Positions 16,751 to 25,834 of a DNA stretch of 39,750 nt are shown here, piece by piece. Source of the DNA: Kiritimatiellia bacterium (GTDB lineage Bacteria > Verrucomicrobiota > Kiritimatiellia > RFP12 > UBA1067); contig JAEEOY010000125.1 of the NCBI GenBank assembly GCA_016284515.1, positions 1-39,750 of the forward strand. Reading direction: 5' to 3'. The notes beneath the pieces are model-generated. The model saw only the letters and a program-made list of their open reading frames with translations. It ran no database searches and was not told the DNA's origin. Position 1 is the first letter of the stretch; each line of letters starts with the position of its first letter. The position numbers and the translations under genes were made by a program.

Positions 16751-18228
16751 AGAGCCCAGTCGACATATCCCGCGTTCGTCCGAGCCATGACATCCTCGGG
16801 CTGATTCCCGCCAAGGCCGCGAGGGCGGTCGGCGCGCTGCCGCTTGCCGTCGAGGGAGATGTGCTCGTAGTGTGCCTTGCCGATGCCGCCGACATCGCGG
16901 CGATGGAGCGCGTAGAGTCGATTGTCGCGCCGCGGAAGGTCCAGTTCGTAGAGCCTGGCGACGCGGCGGAATTCCGCCGGGCGCTGCGCGAGAACTACCC
17001 GGACGCCGCCTTGACCGGCGAGCTGGAGCGTCCGGAAGCGCTTTTCGCCCATGTCCTGCGCCGTGCGCTCGCGAGGAACGCGTCCGACATCCACATCTGC
17101 CCGACGGAGGCGGAGACGCTTGTCAGGATGCGGATTGACGGGCGTCTTCAGACCGACCTCGTGCGTCCCGCGGAGTCCGCCGCGGAATTCACAGGCTACA
17201 TCAAGGTTCTCGCCGGACTCGACATTTCCGAGAAGCGCACCCCTCAGGACGGCAGCATCGACACGGAGTCTGGCGGCGTCGCGGTGAGCCTGCGCGTTGC
17301 GACGGTCCCTACGATATACGGCGAACACGTGACGCTCAGAATGCTGTCGCAGACTCGCGAGGCGAAGCAGCTGGATGCGCTCGCGAACCTCGGGTTCCAT
17401 CCGCGGCAGCTGAAGCTGTTCGAGGAGTCGCTGGAAATGCCGGACGGCGTAGTGGTTCTCTCCGGACCCACTGGCAGCGGCAAGACGACTACGCTCTACG
17501 CCGCGTTGAGGAAGCTGGCCGCGCCAGGAGACCTCCATGTCGTCAGCATCGAAGATCCTGTCGAAAAGCCCGTTGCCGGCGTCACGCAGATCAAGGTCGA
17601 CGCGCGGCAGGAAAGGGTGAGCTTCGAGAAGGCGCTTCGCTCCGTTCTTCGCCACGATCCGGACGTCGTGATGGTAGGAGAGATCCGCGATGGCGAAACG
17701 GCGACGACTGCGCTTCGCTCCGCCTTGACCGGACACCTCGTGCTCACGACGCTGCACACCAATTCAGCGCCGGGCATCCTCACGCGCCTCGTCGATCTCG
17801 GCGTACCGCCATATCTCGTCGCGTCGACGCTGCGCCTCGCCGTAGCCCAGCGGCTTCTGCGCAAGCCGTGCCGCGAATGCATGAAGTGGCGCGCGGCGAC
17901 GGCGGAGGAGTGCGCGAAATACGGATGGGACGCGGCAAATCCGCCGCGGCTGCCGACGGCCTGCGGCTGCGCCTACTGCGGCAACACTGGCTATTCCGGG
18001 CGCACGGCGATCTACGAAATGCTGTGCGTGACTGACGACGTTCGGAAGCTTCTTCTGAAAGGCGAGGGCGAGTCGGACATATACCGCTATCTGAAGTCTT
18101 CCGCCCCGGACCTGACGCTGCGCGGCGACGCGCTTCAAAAAGTCCTCGAAGGAGAGACGACGCTGGAAGAGTATCATGCTGCGGTTGCGGAGGACATCGA
18201 TATGTCCGGGGAGGCGATAGATGGCTGA
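16747..18228 (+). CDS. GspE/PilB-type secretion ATPase
   Basis: SGPTGSGKTTTLYAALRKL (Walker A), VMVGEIRDGETATTALRSALTGHLVLTTLHTNSAPGILTRL, CREC...CAYCGNTGYSGRTAIYEML tetracysteine motif. Confidence 0.95.
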   Translation: MKSPVDISRVRPSHDILGLIPAKAARAVGALPLAVEGDVLVVCLADAADIAAMERVESIVAPRKVQFVEPGDAAEFRRALRENYPDAALTGELERPEALFAHVLRRALARNASDIHICPTEAETLVRMRIDGRLQTDLVRPAESAAEFTGYIKVLAGLDISEKRTPQDGSIDTESGGVAVSLRVATVPTIYGEHVTLRMLSQTREAKQLDALANLGFHPRQLKLFEESLEMPDGVVVLSGPTGSGKTTTLYAALRKLAAPGDLHVVSIEDPVEKPVAGVTQIKVDARQERVSFEKALRSVLRHDPDVVMVGEIRDGETATTALRSALTGHLVLTTLHTNSAPGILTRLVDLGVPPYLVASTLRLAVAQRLLRKPCRECMKWRAATAEECAKYGWDAANPPRLPTACGCAYCGNTGYSGRTAIYEMLCVTDDVRKLLLKGEGESDIYRYLKSSAPDLTLRGDALQKVLEGETTLEEYHAAVAEDIDMSGEAIDG

Positions 18229-19330
18229 CATTTCCGCGGAAAAGGCGAAGCTTCGGCGCGTGCGCACGTCGTTCGATCGCGCAGTCGCGCGCTTCGTCGT
18301 CTCGCGGGCGGCCGTAGAGCAAGCTTTCGAGCAGCTCGTCATTCTGCTTAAGGGCGACGTTCCGGTCGTGTCCGCGCTCGAGACGTGTGCCGGGCTCTCG
18401 AAGGGCGACCTTGCGCTTGCGCTTTGCGAGACTGCCGACCTCGTGCGCGGCGGCATGCCGCTCGCGAAGGCGATGCGCAGGTCCATGCCGTGGGTCGGCG
18501 ACATCTTCATCGGTTTGGTTGAAGTCGGCGAGTCGAACGGGTCCCTTCCGCAGATGTTCACCTATGCCGCCGGCATCATGCAGCAGCGCCGCAAGATCCG
18601 CAGCCAGGTCGTCCGGGCAATGACATATCCGGCGCTCGTCGTCCTGATGGGACTTGGCGTCGGATACTACGTCAGCACTGTGGCGATTCCGCAGATCATT
18701 TCCGTCATGGGCAATCCCGAAGGTCTGCCGCCAATAACGAGGTCGCTGCTGACGACAAGCGACTGGCTGAAGGCAAACGGCGCGTGGGTGCTCGCAGGTC
18801 CCCTGATCGCCGTTGCGCTCTACATGGCGCTGCGGCGCATACCTTCCGTCGGCACACGTCTAGACCACGCGACGCTCTATACGCCGATTTTCGGAAAGGT
18901 CGGAAGGTTCTCCGCGAACGCGCTCTTCAACCGCACGATGTCCATGCTTGTCGCCAGTGGCATTTCGGTCGTCGACGCGCTTTCGCTTGTCGGCGGGACC
19001 CTGTCCAACTTGTGGTATCGCCGCGAGATGTCGCAGGTGCGGACGCGAGTGATGGCAGGACGAATGCTCTCGGACGCGATGGCGGAGACTTCGCTCAGGA
19101 AGCTGACTCCGCTCACGCCTGCGCTCGTAAAGGTGGGCGAGAATTCCGGCAACATGGACGAAGGCCTCGGATATGCAGGCGACTTCTACGAGGAGGCGCT
19201 GGAAAAGCGGCTGGACCTCCTCGGCAAGCTGGTGGAGCCTGCCCTCATCGTTGTCGTAGGCGGCATGGTTGCATATGTCTACATCGCGTTTTTCATGGGA
19301 ATGGCGGCGATGAACGCGGCGGCGAGGTGA
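18221..19330 (+). CDS. GspF/PilC-type inner membrane protein
   Basis: VEQAFEQLVILLKGDVPVVSALETCA..., NRTMSMLVASGISVVDALSLVGG, ALVKVGENSGNMDEGLGYAGDFYEEALEKRLD. Confidence 0.92.
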   Translation: MADISAEKAKLRRVRTSFDRAVARFVVSRAAVEQAFEQLVILLKGDVPVVSALETCAGLSKGDLALALCETADLVRGGMPLAKAMRRSMPWVGDIFIGLVEVGESNGSLPQMFTYAAGIMQQRRKIRSQVVRAMTYPALVVLMGLGVGYYVSTVAIPQIISVMGNPEGLPPITRSLLTTSDWLKANGAWVLAGPLIAVALYMALRRIPSVGTRLDHATLYTPIFGKVGRFSANALFNRTMSMLVASGISVVDALSLVGGTLSNLWYRREMSQVRTRVMAGRMLSDAMAETSLRKLTPLTPALVKVGENSGNMDEGLGYAGDFYEEALEKRLDLLGKLVEPALIVVVGGMVAYVYIAFFMGMAAMNAAAR

Positions 19331-19333
19331 CTG

Positions 19334-19358
19334 GACAAGTTGAAAGGTTGAAAGGTGG
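19334..19358. repeat. 8-nt tandem repeat (gttgaaag) upstream of the PilP-position gene
   Basis: caagttgaaaggttgaaaggtggaac. Confidence 0.55.
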
Positions 19359-19364
19359 AACGAA

Positions 19365-19967
19365 ATGAAACATCAGGTTAAATCCGCGTGTCGGCTGTCG
19401 ATTGTCGCATTACTTGCGTTTGCAGCCACGGCCTTGTCTGGCGCGGAGGTTGGGCCTCACTCGGTCACAAACGCCACGCCGCCGCTTCTGCAGCCTGTCA
19501 CGCTCAGGGACGCCGATGGCAATGCCGAGCTAGGATTGGTTGACCCGTTCAGTCGGCGGAGCGGCGAGGACGGCCCAGGCGAGGAAGCGCGCGGAGAGGA
19601 CGGACTAATGCGTACTACGATGGGCGAGATATCGAGCGAATTCAGGATCCTCGCCATAGTCATCCCGGAGGCGGAAGGCGCGCAGCGCGCGGCGCTCATA
19701 CAGTTCTACAACGCCGACGAGCCGATACTGGTACACGAGGGGGATCTCGTGCGCGTAGATCGCTTCGGCGGCGAGAGGGGCGGACGCCGCGGCAGGGCCA
19801 GGGTCAGCCGCGGCGCGGCGGCGCGGAATTCCGCCGCCGACGCGGAGCTTGAGCGCCAGCTCGAAAAGTTCGTGTTCTACGTAAATGTGAAGCACATAGA
19901 ATCGACCTTCATCGAGGTCTACCACAACAAGAAGCGCCCGGACGAGACGATTCGGCTGAACTGGTGA
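19365..19967 (+). CDS. Secreted hypothetical protein in the PilP/GspC position of the pilus operon
   Basis: Signal peptide MKHQVKSACRLSIVALLAFAATALSG; LVDPFSRR then a compact beta-rich region; between PilC-like and secretin genes. Confidence 0.5.
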   Translation: MKHQVKSACRLSIVALLAFAATALSGAEVGPHSVTNATPPLLQPVTLRDADGNAELGLVDPFSRRSGEDGPGEEARGEDGLMRTTMGEISSEFRILAIVIPEAEGAQRAALIQFYNADEPILVHEGDLVRVDRFGGERGGRRGRARVSRGAAARNSAADAELERQLEKFVFYVNVKHIESTFIEVYHNKKRPDETIRLNW

Positions 19968-19983
19968 GTGAGGCAAGAGCAAA

Positions 19984-21993
19984 ATGAAAAGTTCAAAGAG
20001 AAAAATGAAAACCGCCCGTCGCCTGTCGCTCGCCGCGTGTCTCATATTGGGAGTGTTCGTGTCTTTTCGCTCCAACGCCGATGGAAATGAACGCAACCCG
20101 CGCCTCGGATCGTTCATGCTCCGCGACGCGCCGATCGAATACGCGATGAGCATGCTCGGCGAGGCGTGGGGACGCCACATTGTCGTAACAGACCATGCGA
20201 AGAAGGTCCGCGTAAGGACATTCCTCAAGGACATCGACTGCCTCGGCGCGCTGAAGGCCGTCTGCCTTGGGCACGGCCTCTGGTATCGCGAGGATCCGAG
20301 CGGGATAATCTACGTCCAGACAGCCGAGGAGTTCGCGCGCGTCGGAACGCTCGCCGAGAAGAAGTTCATAGAGGTAGTCACTCTCGCGTATCCGCGCGCG
20401 GAAGACATTGCCGCCGCGATTCAGGAGGCGTACCGCGACCTCGTTGTGTATACTGCGCCCGACATGGACGACGACGACGAGATCGGCGACATCTCTCGCG
20501 CGCTCGACCGAATGGACCAGCTTCAGGACAGGTCGTCTGTCCTTGAAGGCGAGTCCGGTCAGTCAGGGGGGCACTCTTCCTCCGGCCGCGGACGATCTTC
20601 TTCTCGCCGCAGCAACGACACCATGCGCGGCATGGAGGGGATGCGCCGGTATGCGGACGAGATGCGACGCGTCGCGATGGGGGTCGAGATGGCGCCGGCG
20701 AAGCGTCCTGAAGGCGAGTCGACCGAGGCGGGCGCCCTTGCTGCGGATGCCGCGCGCGGCGCCTCGGCGGAGACGGAACCCGCGCTTGTGAGGCCTAGCG
20801 TCGTGTTCGTCTCGATCGTGCGCAGGTCCAATTCCGTCGTCCTGCGCTCCTCTGACCGCGAACTGCTGCAGCAGATGAAGGATACGATCACGAAGCTCGA
20901 CGTGCCGAAGGCGCAGGTTCTGCTGGAGGTAAGGATTCTCCGCCTCGACGTGACGGACGAAAAGGACCGCGACATCGGCTTCATACTGAACGGCGACAGC
21001 CACACGTACGGCAACGCCCAGGCGGGCTTCATGGACAACCTCATGGAAACGCCGTTCGCGTACAAGACGGAGTACAAGGACGTTCCGTACAAGGGCGGGC
21101 TCCTGTCGGGGACGAAGCAAAACACGATCATCGGCGACCTCGGCACGGCGGGGGCGGCTGCGATGTCGGGGCACTCCGTTTTCCAGCTTCTTAACAACCA
21201 CTACCAGATAAGACTGAACCTCCTCGACGGCAAGGGCAAGGTCCGTTCGCTTGCGACGCCGAGCCTGCTAGTCGCTGACTACGAGGCGTCGCGCGTCTTC
21301 ATCGGCAAGGAGCTGAGCGTCCTGACGGACGTCGAGGAGACGCAGTCCGTCGCGGGCGGAAACAACGCCGTCGTAACGACGACCGTAAACCCCACGGTGC
21401 AGCGGCGCGACGTCGGCATGGCGCTCGTCATAACGCCGAAGATACACGCGGACGGGACCGTTACGCTCAGGGTGATGCAGGAGAGCGCCTCGGCCGACGA
21501 GGATAACGAGAAGACGATAGACTACGGCGGCGGGCGTTCGTTCAAGACGATCCCCGTGCACAAGCAGATCATCACTTCCTCCGTCGTCGCGAAGGACGGC
21601 GAGACGATCGCGCTCGGTGGGCTCATGCAACACGAGGAGACGGACACACTCTACAAGATTCCGCTTCTAGGCGACATACCATATCTCGGCGCGCTCTTCC
21701 GCCACAAGGCGCATGGTGCCCGAGACTACGAGCTGATGGTCTTGATACGCCCCAGCATTATCATGGCCCCGAACGGGGTTTCCGCGGCGTCGCGCTCGTT
21801 TATCCTGGACAACATGCAGGACAAGGTAAATCTGCGCGAGGCGATGGAGATTTCCCGCACCAATCGCGCTGCACGGGCTGAGAGGGTGCTTGCCGAGCCT
21901 GATCTCGACGGCGAAAAGGACAAAGCGCACGCGGCGGATGTCGACTTCGAGTGGATGCCTGGATTTTCCCGCGGCGGAAAGGACGCGGAGTGA
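19984..21993 (+). CDS. Secretin (GspD/PilQ family)
   Basis: VLLEVRILRLDVTDEKDRDIGF, KVRSLATPSLLVADYEASRVFIGKEL, VGMALVITPKIHADGTVTL, SVVAKDGETIALGGLMQHEETDTLYKIPLLGDIPYLGALFRH. Confidence 0.94.
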   Translation: MKSSKRKMKTARRLSLAACLILGVFVSFRSNADGNERNPRLGSFMLRDAPIEYAMSMLGEAWGRHIVVTDHAKKVRVRTFLKDIDCLGALKAVCLGHGLWYREDPSGIIYVQTAEEFARVGTLAEKKFIEVVTLAYPRAEDIAAAIQEAYRDLVVYTAPDMDDDDEIGDISRALDRMDQLQDRSSVLEGESGQSGGHSSSGRGRSSSRRSNDTMRGMEGMRRYADEMRRVAMGVEMAPAKRPEGESTEAGALAADAARGASAETEPALVRPSVVFVSIVRRSNSVVLRSSDRELLQQMKDTITKLDVPKAQVLLEVRILRLDVTDEKDRDIGFILNGDSHTYGNAQAGFMDNLMETPFAYKTEYKDVPYKGGLLSGTKQNTIIGDLGTAGAAAMSGHSVFQLLNNHYQIRLNLLDGKGKVRSLATPSLLVADYEASRVFIGKELSVLTDVEETQSVAGGNNAVVTTTVNPTVQRRDVGMALVITPKIHADGTVTLRVMQESASADEDNEKTIDYGGGRSFKTIPVHKQIITSSVVAKDGETIALGGLMQHEETDTLYKIPLLGDIPYLGALFRHKAHGARDYELMVLIRPSIIMAPNGVSAASRSFILDNMQDKVNLREAMEISRTNRAARAERVLAEPDLDGEKDKAHAADVDFEWMPGFSRGGKDAE

Positions 21994-23054
21994 CCGACGA
22001 GACGCTGAATCCGCTTTTCGAGCGCATGGTGCTCGACAACGCCTCCGACCTCCACTGGTGCGAAGGCGATATGCCGCGGCTGCGGGTGCACGGACGCCTC
22101 CGGGCGTTTGGTGTCCCTGTGGCGCTCGTGGGCGTCCCGTTCTGGGAGCTTACGGCGCGGCTTATCGGTCGCGGCAACTTCGAGGACTTCCAGGACCGCA
22201 AGGAGTTCGACGGCGCGGACACTACTGTCGACGGAAGGCGCATCAGAATCAACGTCTACTACAAGACGGATAGAATCGCGTGGGCGATTCGCCTCCTTCC
22301 GAATCAGTTCTTTGACTTCGAGGAGCTGGGGCTGCCGATTCCGCTTCTCGAGGAGATCTGCGCAATGCGGCAGGGGCTTGTGCTTGTGACCGGAGCTACG
22401 GGAAGCGGCAAGACGACGACGCTTGCGTCGATCCTCGACCGCATAAACCAGACGCGCGAAGAGCACCTATTCACGATTGAGGATCCGGTCGAGTACGTCC
22501 ACAAGTCCGCCAAGTGCCTCGTCTCTCAGCGCGAAGTCGGAAGCGACACGCAGAGCTTCCACGCCGCATTGAGGTCCGTGCTGCGCGAAGACCCTGACAT
22601 CGTGCTTCTCGGCGAGATGCGCGACAGGGAGTCGATGGACGCAGCGCTTACGCTCGCCGAGACCGGACACCTCACGTTCGCGACACTGCACACGAGCGGC
22701 GCGGCGGAGACGGTCTCGCGCATCGTAAGCGCGTTCGACGCGATGGAGCAGCAGCAGACGCGCGAGCGGCTCGCCTCGAACCTTAAGGTCGTGATCACTC
22801 AGCAGCTAGTTCCGTGGAGCGACGGCACGGGGCGCTCGCTCTGCGCGGAGATCATGACCTCGACCAAGGCAGTGCAGTCGTCGATCCGCGACAAGAAGGA
22901 GCGGCAGCTCCCGTCCATCATAGAGCTCGGCGGCGAGCAGGGCATGGTCACGATGAACGGCTCGCTCATGTCGCTCGTCCGCCAGCGTCGCATCACGCTT
23001 TCCGATGCAATGAAGTATTCCAACGACCCAGATTCCCTTGAAAGGATGTCATAG
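21990..23054 (+). CDS. pilT: PilT/PilU-like twitching ATPase (GTG start)
   Basis: VTGATGSGKTTTLASILDRINQ, FTIEDPVEYVHKSAKCLVSQREVGSDTQSFHAALRSVLREDPDIVLLGEMRDRESMDAALTLAETGHLTFATLHTSGAAETVSRI. GTGA overlap with the secretin stop. Confidence 0.92.
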   Translation: MTDETLNPLFERMVLDNASDLHWCEGDMPRLRVHGRLRAFGVPVALVGVPFWELTARLIGRGNFEDFQDRKEFDGADTTVDGRRIRINVYYKTDRIAWAIRLLPNQFFDFEELGLPIPLLEEICAMRQGLVLVTGATGSGKTTTLASILDRINQTREEHLFTIEDPVEYVHKSAKCLVSQREVGSDTQSFHAALRSVLREDPDIVLLGEMRDRESMDAALTLAETGHLTFATLHTSGAAETVSRIVSAFDAMEQQQTRERLASNLKVVITQQLVPWSDGTGRSLCAEIMTSTKAVQSSIRDKKERQLPSIIELGGEQGMVTMNGSLMSLVRQRRITLSDAMKYSNDPDSLERMS

Positions 23055-24467
23055 ATGATAACGGCACCGTTTGAACTACCCGCGGAGCGGGAGATGGTAA
23101 TAGAGAAGCTGTCCGCGAAGGCGTCAGCGCCGCACGGCGGCATGATGGGCGATCCACCCAAGGAAAAGCCCGACACCGAGGTCGTCTGGAAATCCCTCGC
23201 CCACCCACCCACTCCTCCACTCCCCCACTCCCCCACTCCTCAACTCCCCCACCCAAACACTCCCCTCGTCTTCTACGTTCATGTGCCGTTCTGCATCGCG
23301 CGCTGCGCCTTCTGCGGATTCTACCGCAACCAGACGAACGACGAGGCGATGGAGAACTACACGCGGCACTTGCTCAAGGAGATCGACCGCGTCGCGGACG
23401 AGGGCGTGTTCACGAAGCGTCCCGTGGACATCGTGTACTTCGGCGGCGGCACGCCGACTGCGCTCACGGCGGACCAGCTGCGGCGTCTCATCACCCGCCT
23501 CCACGAGCGCTTCACGATCTCGCCGTCCGTCGAGTTCACGATAGAAGGGCGAATCTACAATTTCGACGACGAGCGCGTCCGCGCATGCGTCGACTCGGGC
23601 GCGACTCGCTTTTCGTTCGGCGTGCAGAGCTTCGAGACGGAACTCCGTCGCCTGCTCGGACGCCGCAACTCGCGCGAGGAGCTTCTGGAGCGCCTCGCCC
23701 GCATCAAGGAAATCTGCGGCGACCGCGCCGCGCTTGTCGCGGACCTTATCTACGGACTTCCCGGCCAGACTCAGGCGGACTGGATGGAGCGCAACGTCAA
23801 GACGACGCATCTCGACTCCGCGCTTGATGGCGTGGACATCTATTCGCTCAAGATATTCCCCGGCTCACCGATCGAGAAGATGTTCGACTCGCGCGGGGGC
23901 AGGTGGAGCGAAGAGGAGAGGATCCGCCGCCATGCCGAGGCGTGCGACTATCTCGTCTCCGCCGGATGGAAGCAGCTCTCGACGACGCACTTCGGACGCA
24001 ATTCGCTCGAGCGCAACCTCTACAACCACTGGGCGATGTCCGGCGCGGAGATGGTTCCGTTCGGATGCGGCGCGGGAGGAAACGTCGGCGGATGGTCCAT
24101 CATGCAGACGGGCGATCTCGCGGACTACCTCGACAAGGTCGACAAGGGGTTGAAGCCCATCGGCATGTGCATGAAGTCTCCTCCGACGGCCGCGACACGC
24201 TACGCGATAGCCGGACAGCTCGGCTACGGGTGGTTCGAGCCGGCGTCTATGCCGCAGGTTGACTACACGCCCATCGTGAAGAACTGGGAATCGGCGGGCG
24301 TCTGGTCTGAAAGCGAGCCGGGGAAATACCGCCTCACTCGTCTCGGTGAGTACTTCCAGCCGAAGGTGGTCTCCATGCTCATGGGCTACACGATGGCCAA
24401 CTCCATGAGCCTCGGCGACGCGCTGAAGGCAATGGGCGGCAAACTGCTTGCAAAGATGAAGGGCTAG
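23055..24467 (+). CDS. HutW/ChuW-like radical SAM enzyme (HemN-related, putative anaerobic haem-degradation type)
   Basis: YVHVPFCIARCAFCGFYRNQTND, YFGGGTPTALTADQLRRLI, FEFTIEGRIYNFDDER-type segment, RFSFGVQSFETELRRLLGRR, GGNVGGWSIMQTGDL. Low-complexity N-terminal extension. True start may lie downstream of the listed ATG. Confidence 0.78.
   Translation: MITAPFELPAEREMVIEKLSAKASAPHGGMMGDPPKEKPDTEVVWKSLAHPPTPPLPHSPTPQLPHPNTPLVFYVHVPFCIARCAFCGFYRNQTNDEAMENYTRHLLKEIDRVADEGVFTKRPVDIVYFGGGTPTALTADQLRRLITRLHERFTISPSVEFTIEGRIYNFDDERVRACVDSGATRFSFGVQSFETELRRLLGRRNSREELLERLARIKEICGDRAALVADLIYGLPGQTQADWMERNVKTTHLDSALDGVDIYSLKIFPGSPIEKMFDSRGGRWSEEERIRRHAEACDYLVSAGWKQLSTTHFGRNSLERNLYNHWAMSGAEMVPFGCGAGGNVGGWSIMQTGDLADYLDKVDKGLKPIGMCMKSPPTAATRYAIAGQLGYGWFEPASMPQVDYTPIVKNWESAGVWSESEPGKYRLTRLGEYFQPKVVSMLMGYTMANSMSLGDALKAMGGKLLAKMKG
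23200..23266. repeat. C/T-rich 8-nt tandem repeat (ACTCCCCC-like) coding the N-terminal extension HPPTPPLPHSPTPQLPHPNTP
   Basis: actcctcc/actccccc/actccccc/actcctca/actccccc units read directly. Confidence 0.85.
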
Positions 24468-24468
24468 T

Positions 24469-25020
24469 ATGGCTGGGAAATCACGATTCTACTGGCGCAC
24501 CGAGGACCTTGTCGTCGTCGGTCTTTTCGCCGCGCTCGCGAAGGTCGTTTCGCTCGCGATCGCGCTTGTCGGCGGAGGGATGAATCCGTTTACGCTGTTC
24601 CTCAAGAATGGAGTCTCGACCGCTCTTCTCGTCGTCTTGGTCGCGCGCGTCGGCAAGTTCGGCGTCCTCGCGCTTCAGCTCTTCGTCACGCACATGGTGA
24701 GCCTTCTCATGTTCGGCGGCGGGATGATAAGCTTCCTGCCGGCGCTCGCCATCGCGCTCTTCTGCGACGGACTTATCGCGCTCTTCGGCGGATACAAGCG
24801 CCTTGCCGCTGTCCTTGCCGGTGTCGCGCTCTACGACTTTCTGCTGCGCGGAATCTCCATCGGGATGTCGATGCTTTCCGCGCGTGAGAACGCGGGCATG
24901 GTTATGATGGCGGCCGTGATGATCGTGCCGGGGTATTTCGGATGTCTCCTCGTTGGACTTCCATTCGGCGCCAAATTCGTAAAGGAGCTTCGCCATGCGG
25001 GCATTGTCCGTGAAGTCTGA
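24469..25020 (+). CDS. Putative ECF transporter S component (MptD/Trep_Strep-like)
   Basis: Hydrophobic multi-TM protein of about 180 aa starting with a cytoplasmic WRTEDLVVVGLFAALAKVVSL segment; followed by T and A components. Confidence 0.7.
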   Translation: MAGKSRFYWRTEDLVVVGLFAALAKVVSLAIALVGGGMNPFTLFLKNGVSTALLVVLVARVGKFGVLALQLFVTHMVSLLMFGGGMISFLPALAIALFCDGLIALFGGYKRLAAVLAGVALYDFLLRGISIGMSMLSARENAGMVMMAAVMIVPGYFGCLLVGLPFGAKFVKELRHAGIVREV

Positions 25021-25834
25021 ATCGTCAGATCCGTGCGGCTTCGACTTCCGCACGCGGCTTCTCGCGTCCCTCGCGTTTTCGACGGTGACGATCTACCTCT
25101 CGGACGAGAGGATACTGGCCGCACTCGCCGTCGCGACGTTCGTGTATCTCGTCGCCTCGACCCGGCGGTACCGGCTCGTAGCGGCCGCGTATGCGCTGAT
25201 GCTCGCGATGTCGCTTCTTTCCATCGGCGTCATCTGGGGATCGTATTCGCTTATCGGCGCGATGCTCGCGGGGACGAAGATGGCCGCGCGCTTCGCGCAG
25301 ATGAAGGAGAGCGTACTCGGGAACTTCCATACTCCGTTCCTCCGAATGCTCCCCTCGATGAACGTGATGCTGGCGCTCGTCCTCAACCTTTCGGTTCAGA
25401 AGTTCACGGGCACCCTGAAGGCGCTCCGGATGCCGCGCGTCGTGTTTCTGCCGCTCCTCGTCTTCTGCCGGTTCGTTCCCGAGTTCGTGGACGTCGTCCG
25501 CCAGCTCCGAGACGCCGTGAGAATGCGCGGGTTTTCCGTCTCGTTCGGTTCTGCGCTCGTCCATCCGTTCCAGACCGTCCGCCTCACCGTCGTTCCGCTC
25601 GCCGTGCGCACCCTGCGCATGGCGGACAACCTCGCGATGGCTGCCGAGATGCGCCGCGTCGGATATACCGCGCGTCCGACGCACCTTACGGCGAGCGTGC
25701 TCAGGAGGCGCGACTGGCTGATGATGCTCGCGACGGTTGCGATTACGGGCGCGGTGGCGTTCTGGCAGTCCACGCTGCCGCAGAAGCCGTCGATGATGTC
25801 GAGGAGGGCGGCGATGCAGGAGAAGGCGAGATGA
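24995..25834 (+). CDS. ECF transporter T component (CbiQ-like)
   Basis: Multi-TM protein with coupling-helix-like Arg motifs (LRDAVRMRGF, ADNLAMAAEMRRVGY). Confidence 0.82.
   Translation: MRALSVKSESSDPCGFDFRTRLLASLAFSTVTIYLSDERILAALAVATFVYLVASTRRYRLVAAAYALMLAMSLLSIGVIWGSYSLIGAMLAGTKMAARFAQMKESVLGNFHTPFLRMLPSMNVMLALVLNLSVQKFTGTLKALRMPRVVFLPLLVFCRFVPEFVDVVRQLRDAVRMRGFSVSFGSALVHPFQTVRLTVVPLAVRTLRMADNLAMAAEMRRVGYTARPTHLTASVLRRRDWLMMLATVAITGAVAFWQSTLPQKPSMMSRRAAMQEKAR

Noticed and set aside
19984-20020. aaaagttcaaagag at the secretin start as another gttcaaag repeat
   Set aside because: Only one and a half units; insufficient to call a repeat.
25033-25830. N-terminal 266 aa of the listed 750-aa ORF 25033-27285
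   Set aside because: This part overlaps the T component in another frame and is Arg-rich; the ATPase begins at ATG 25831 with an ATGA overlap.
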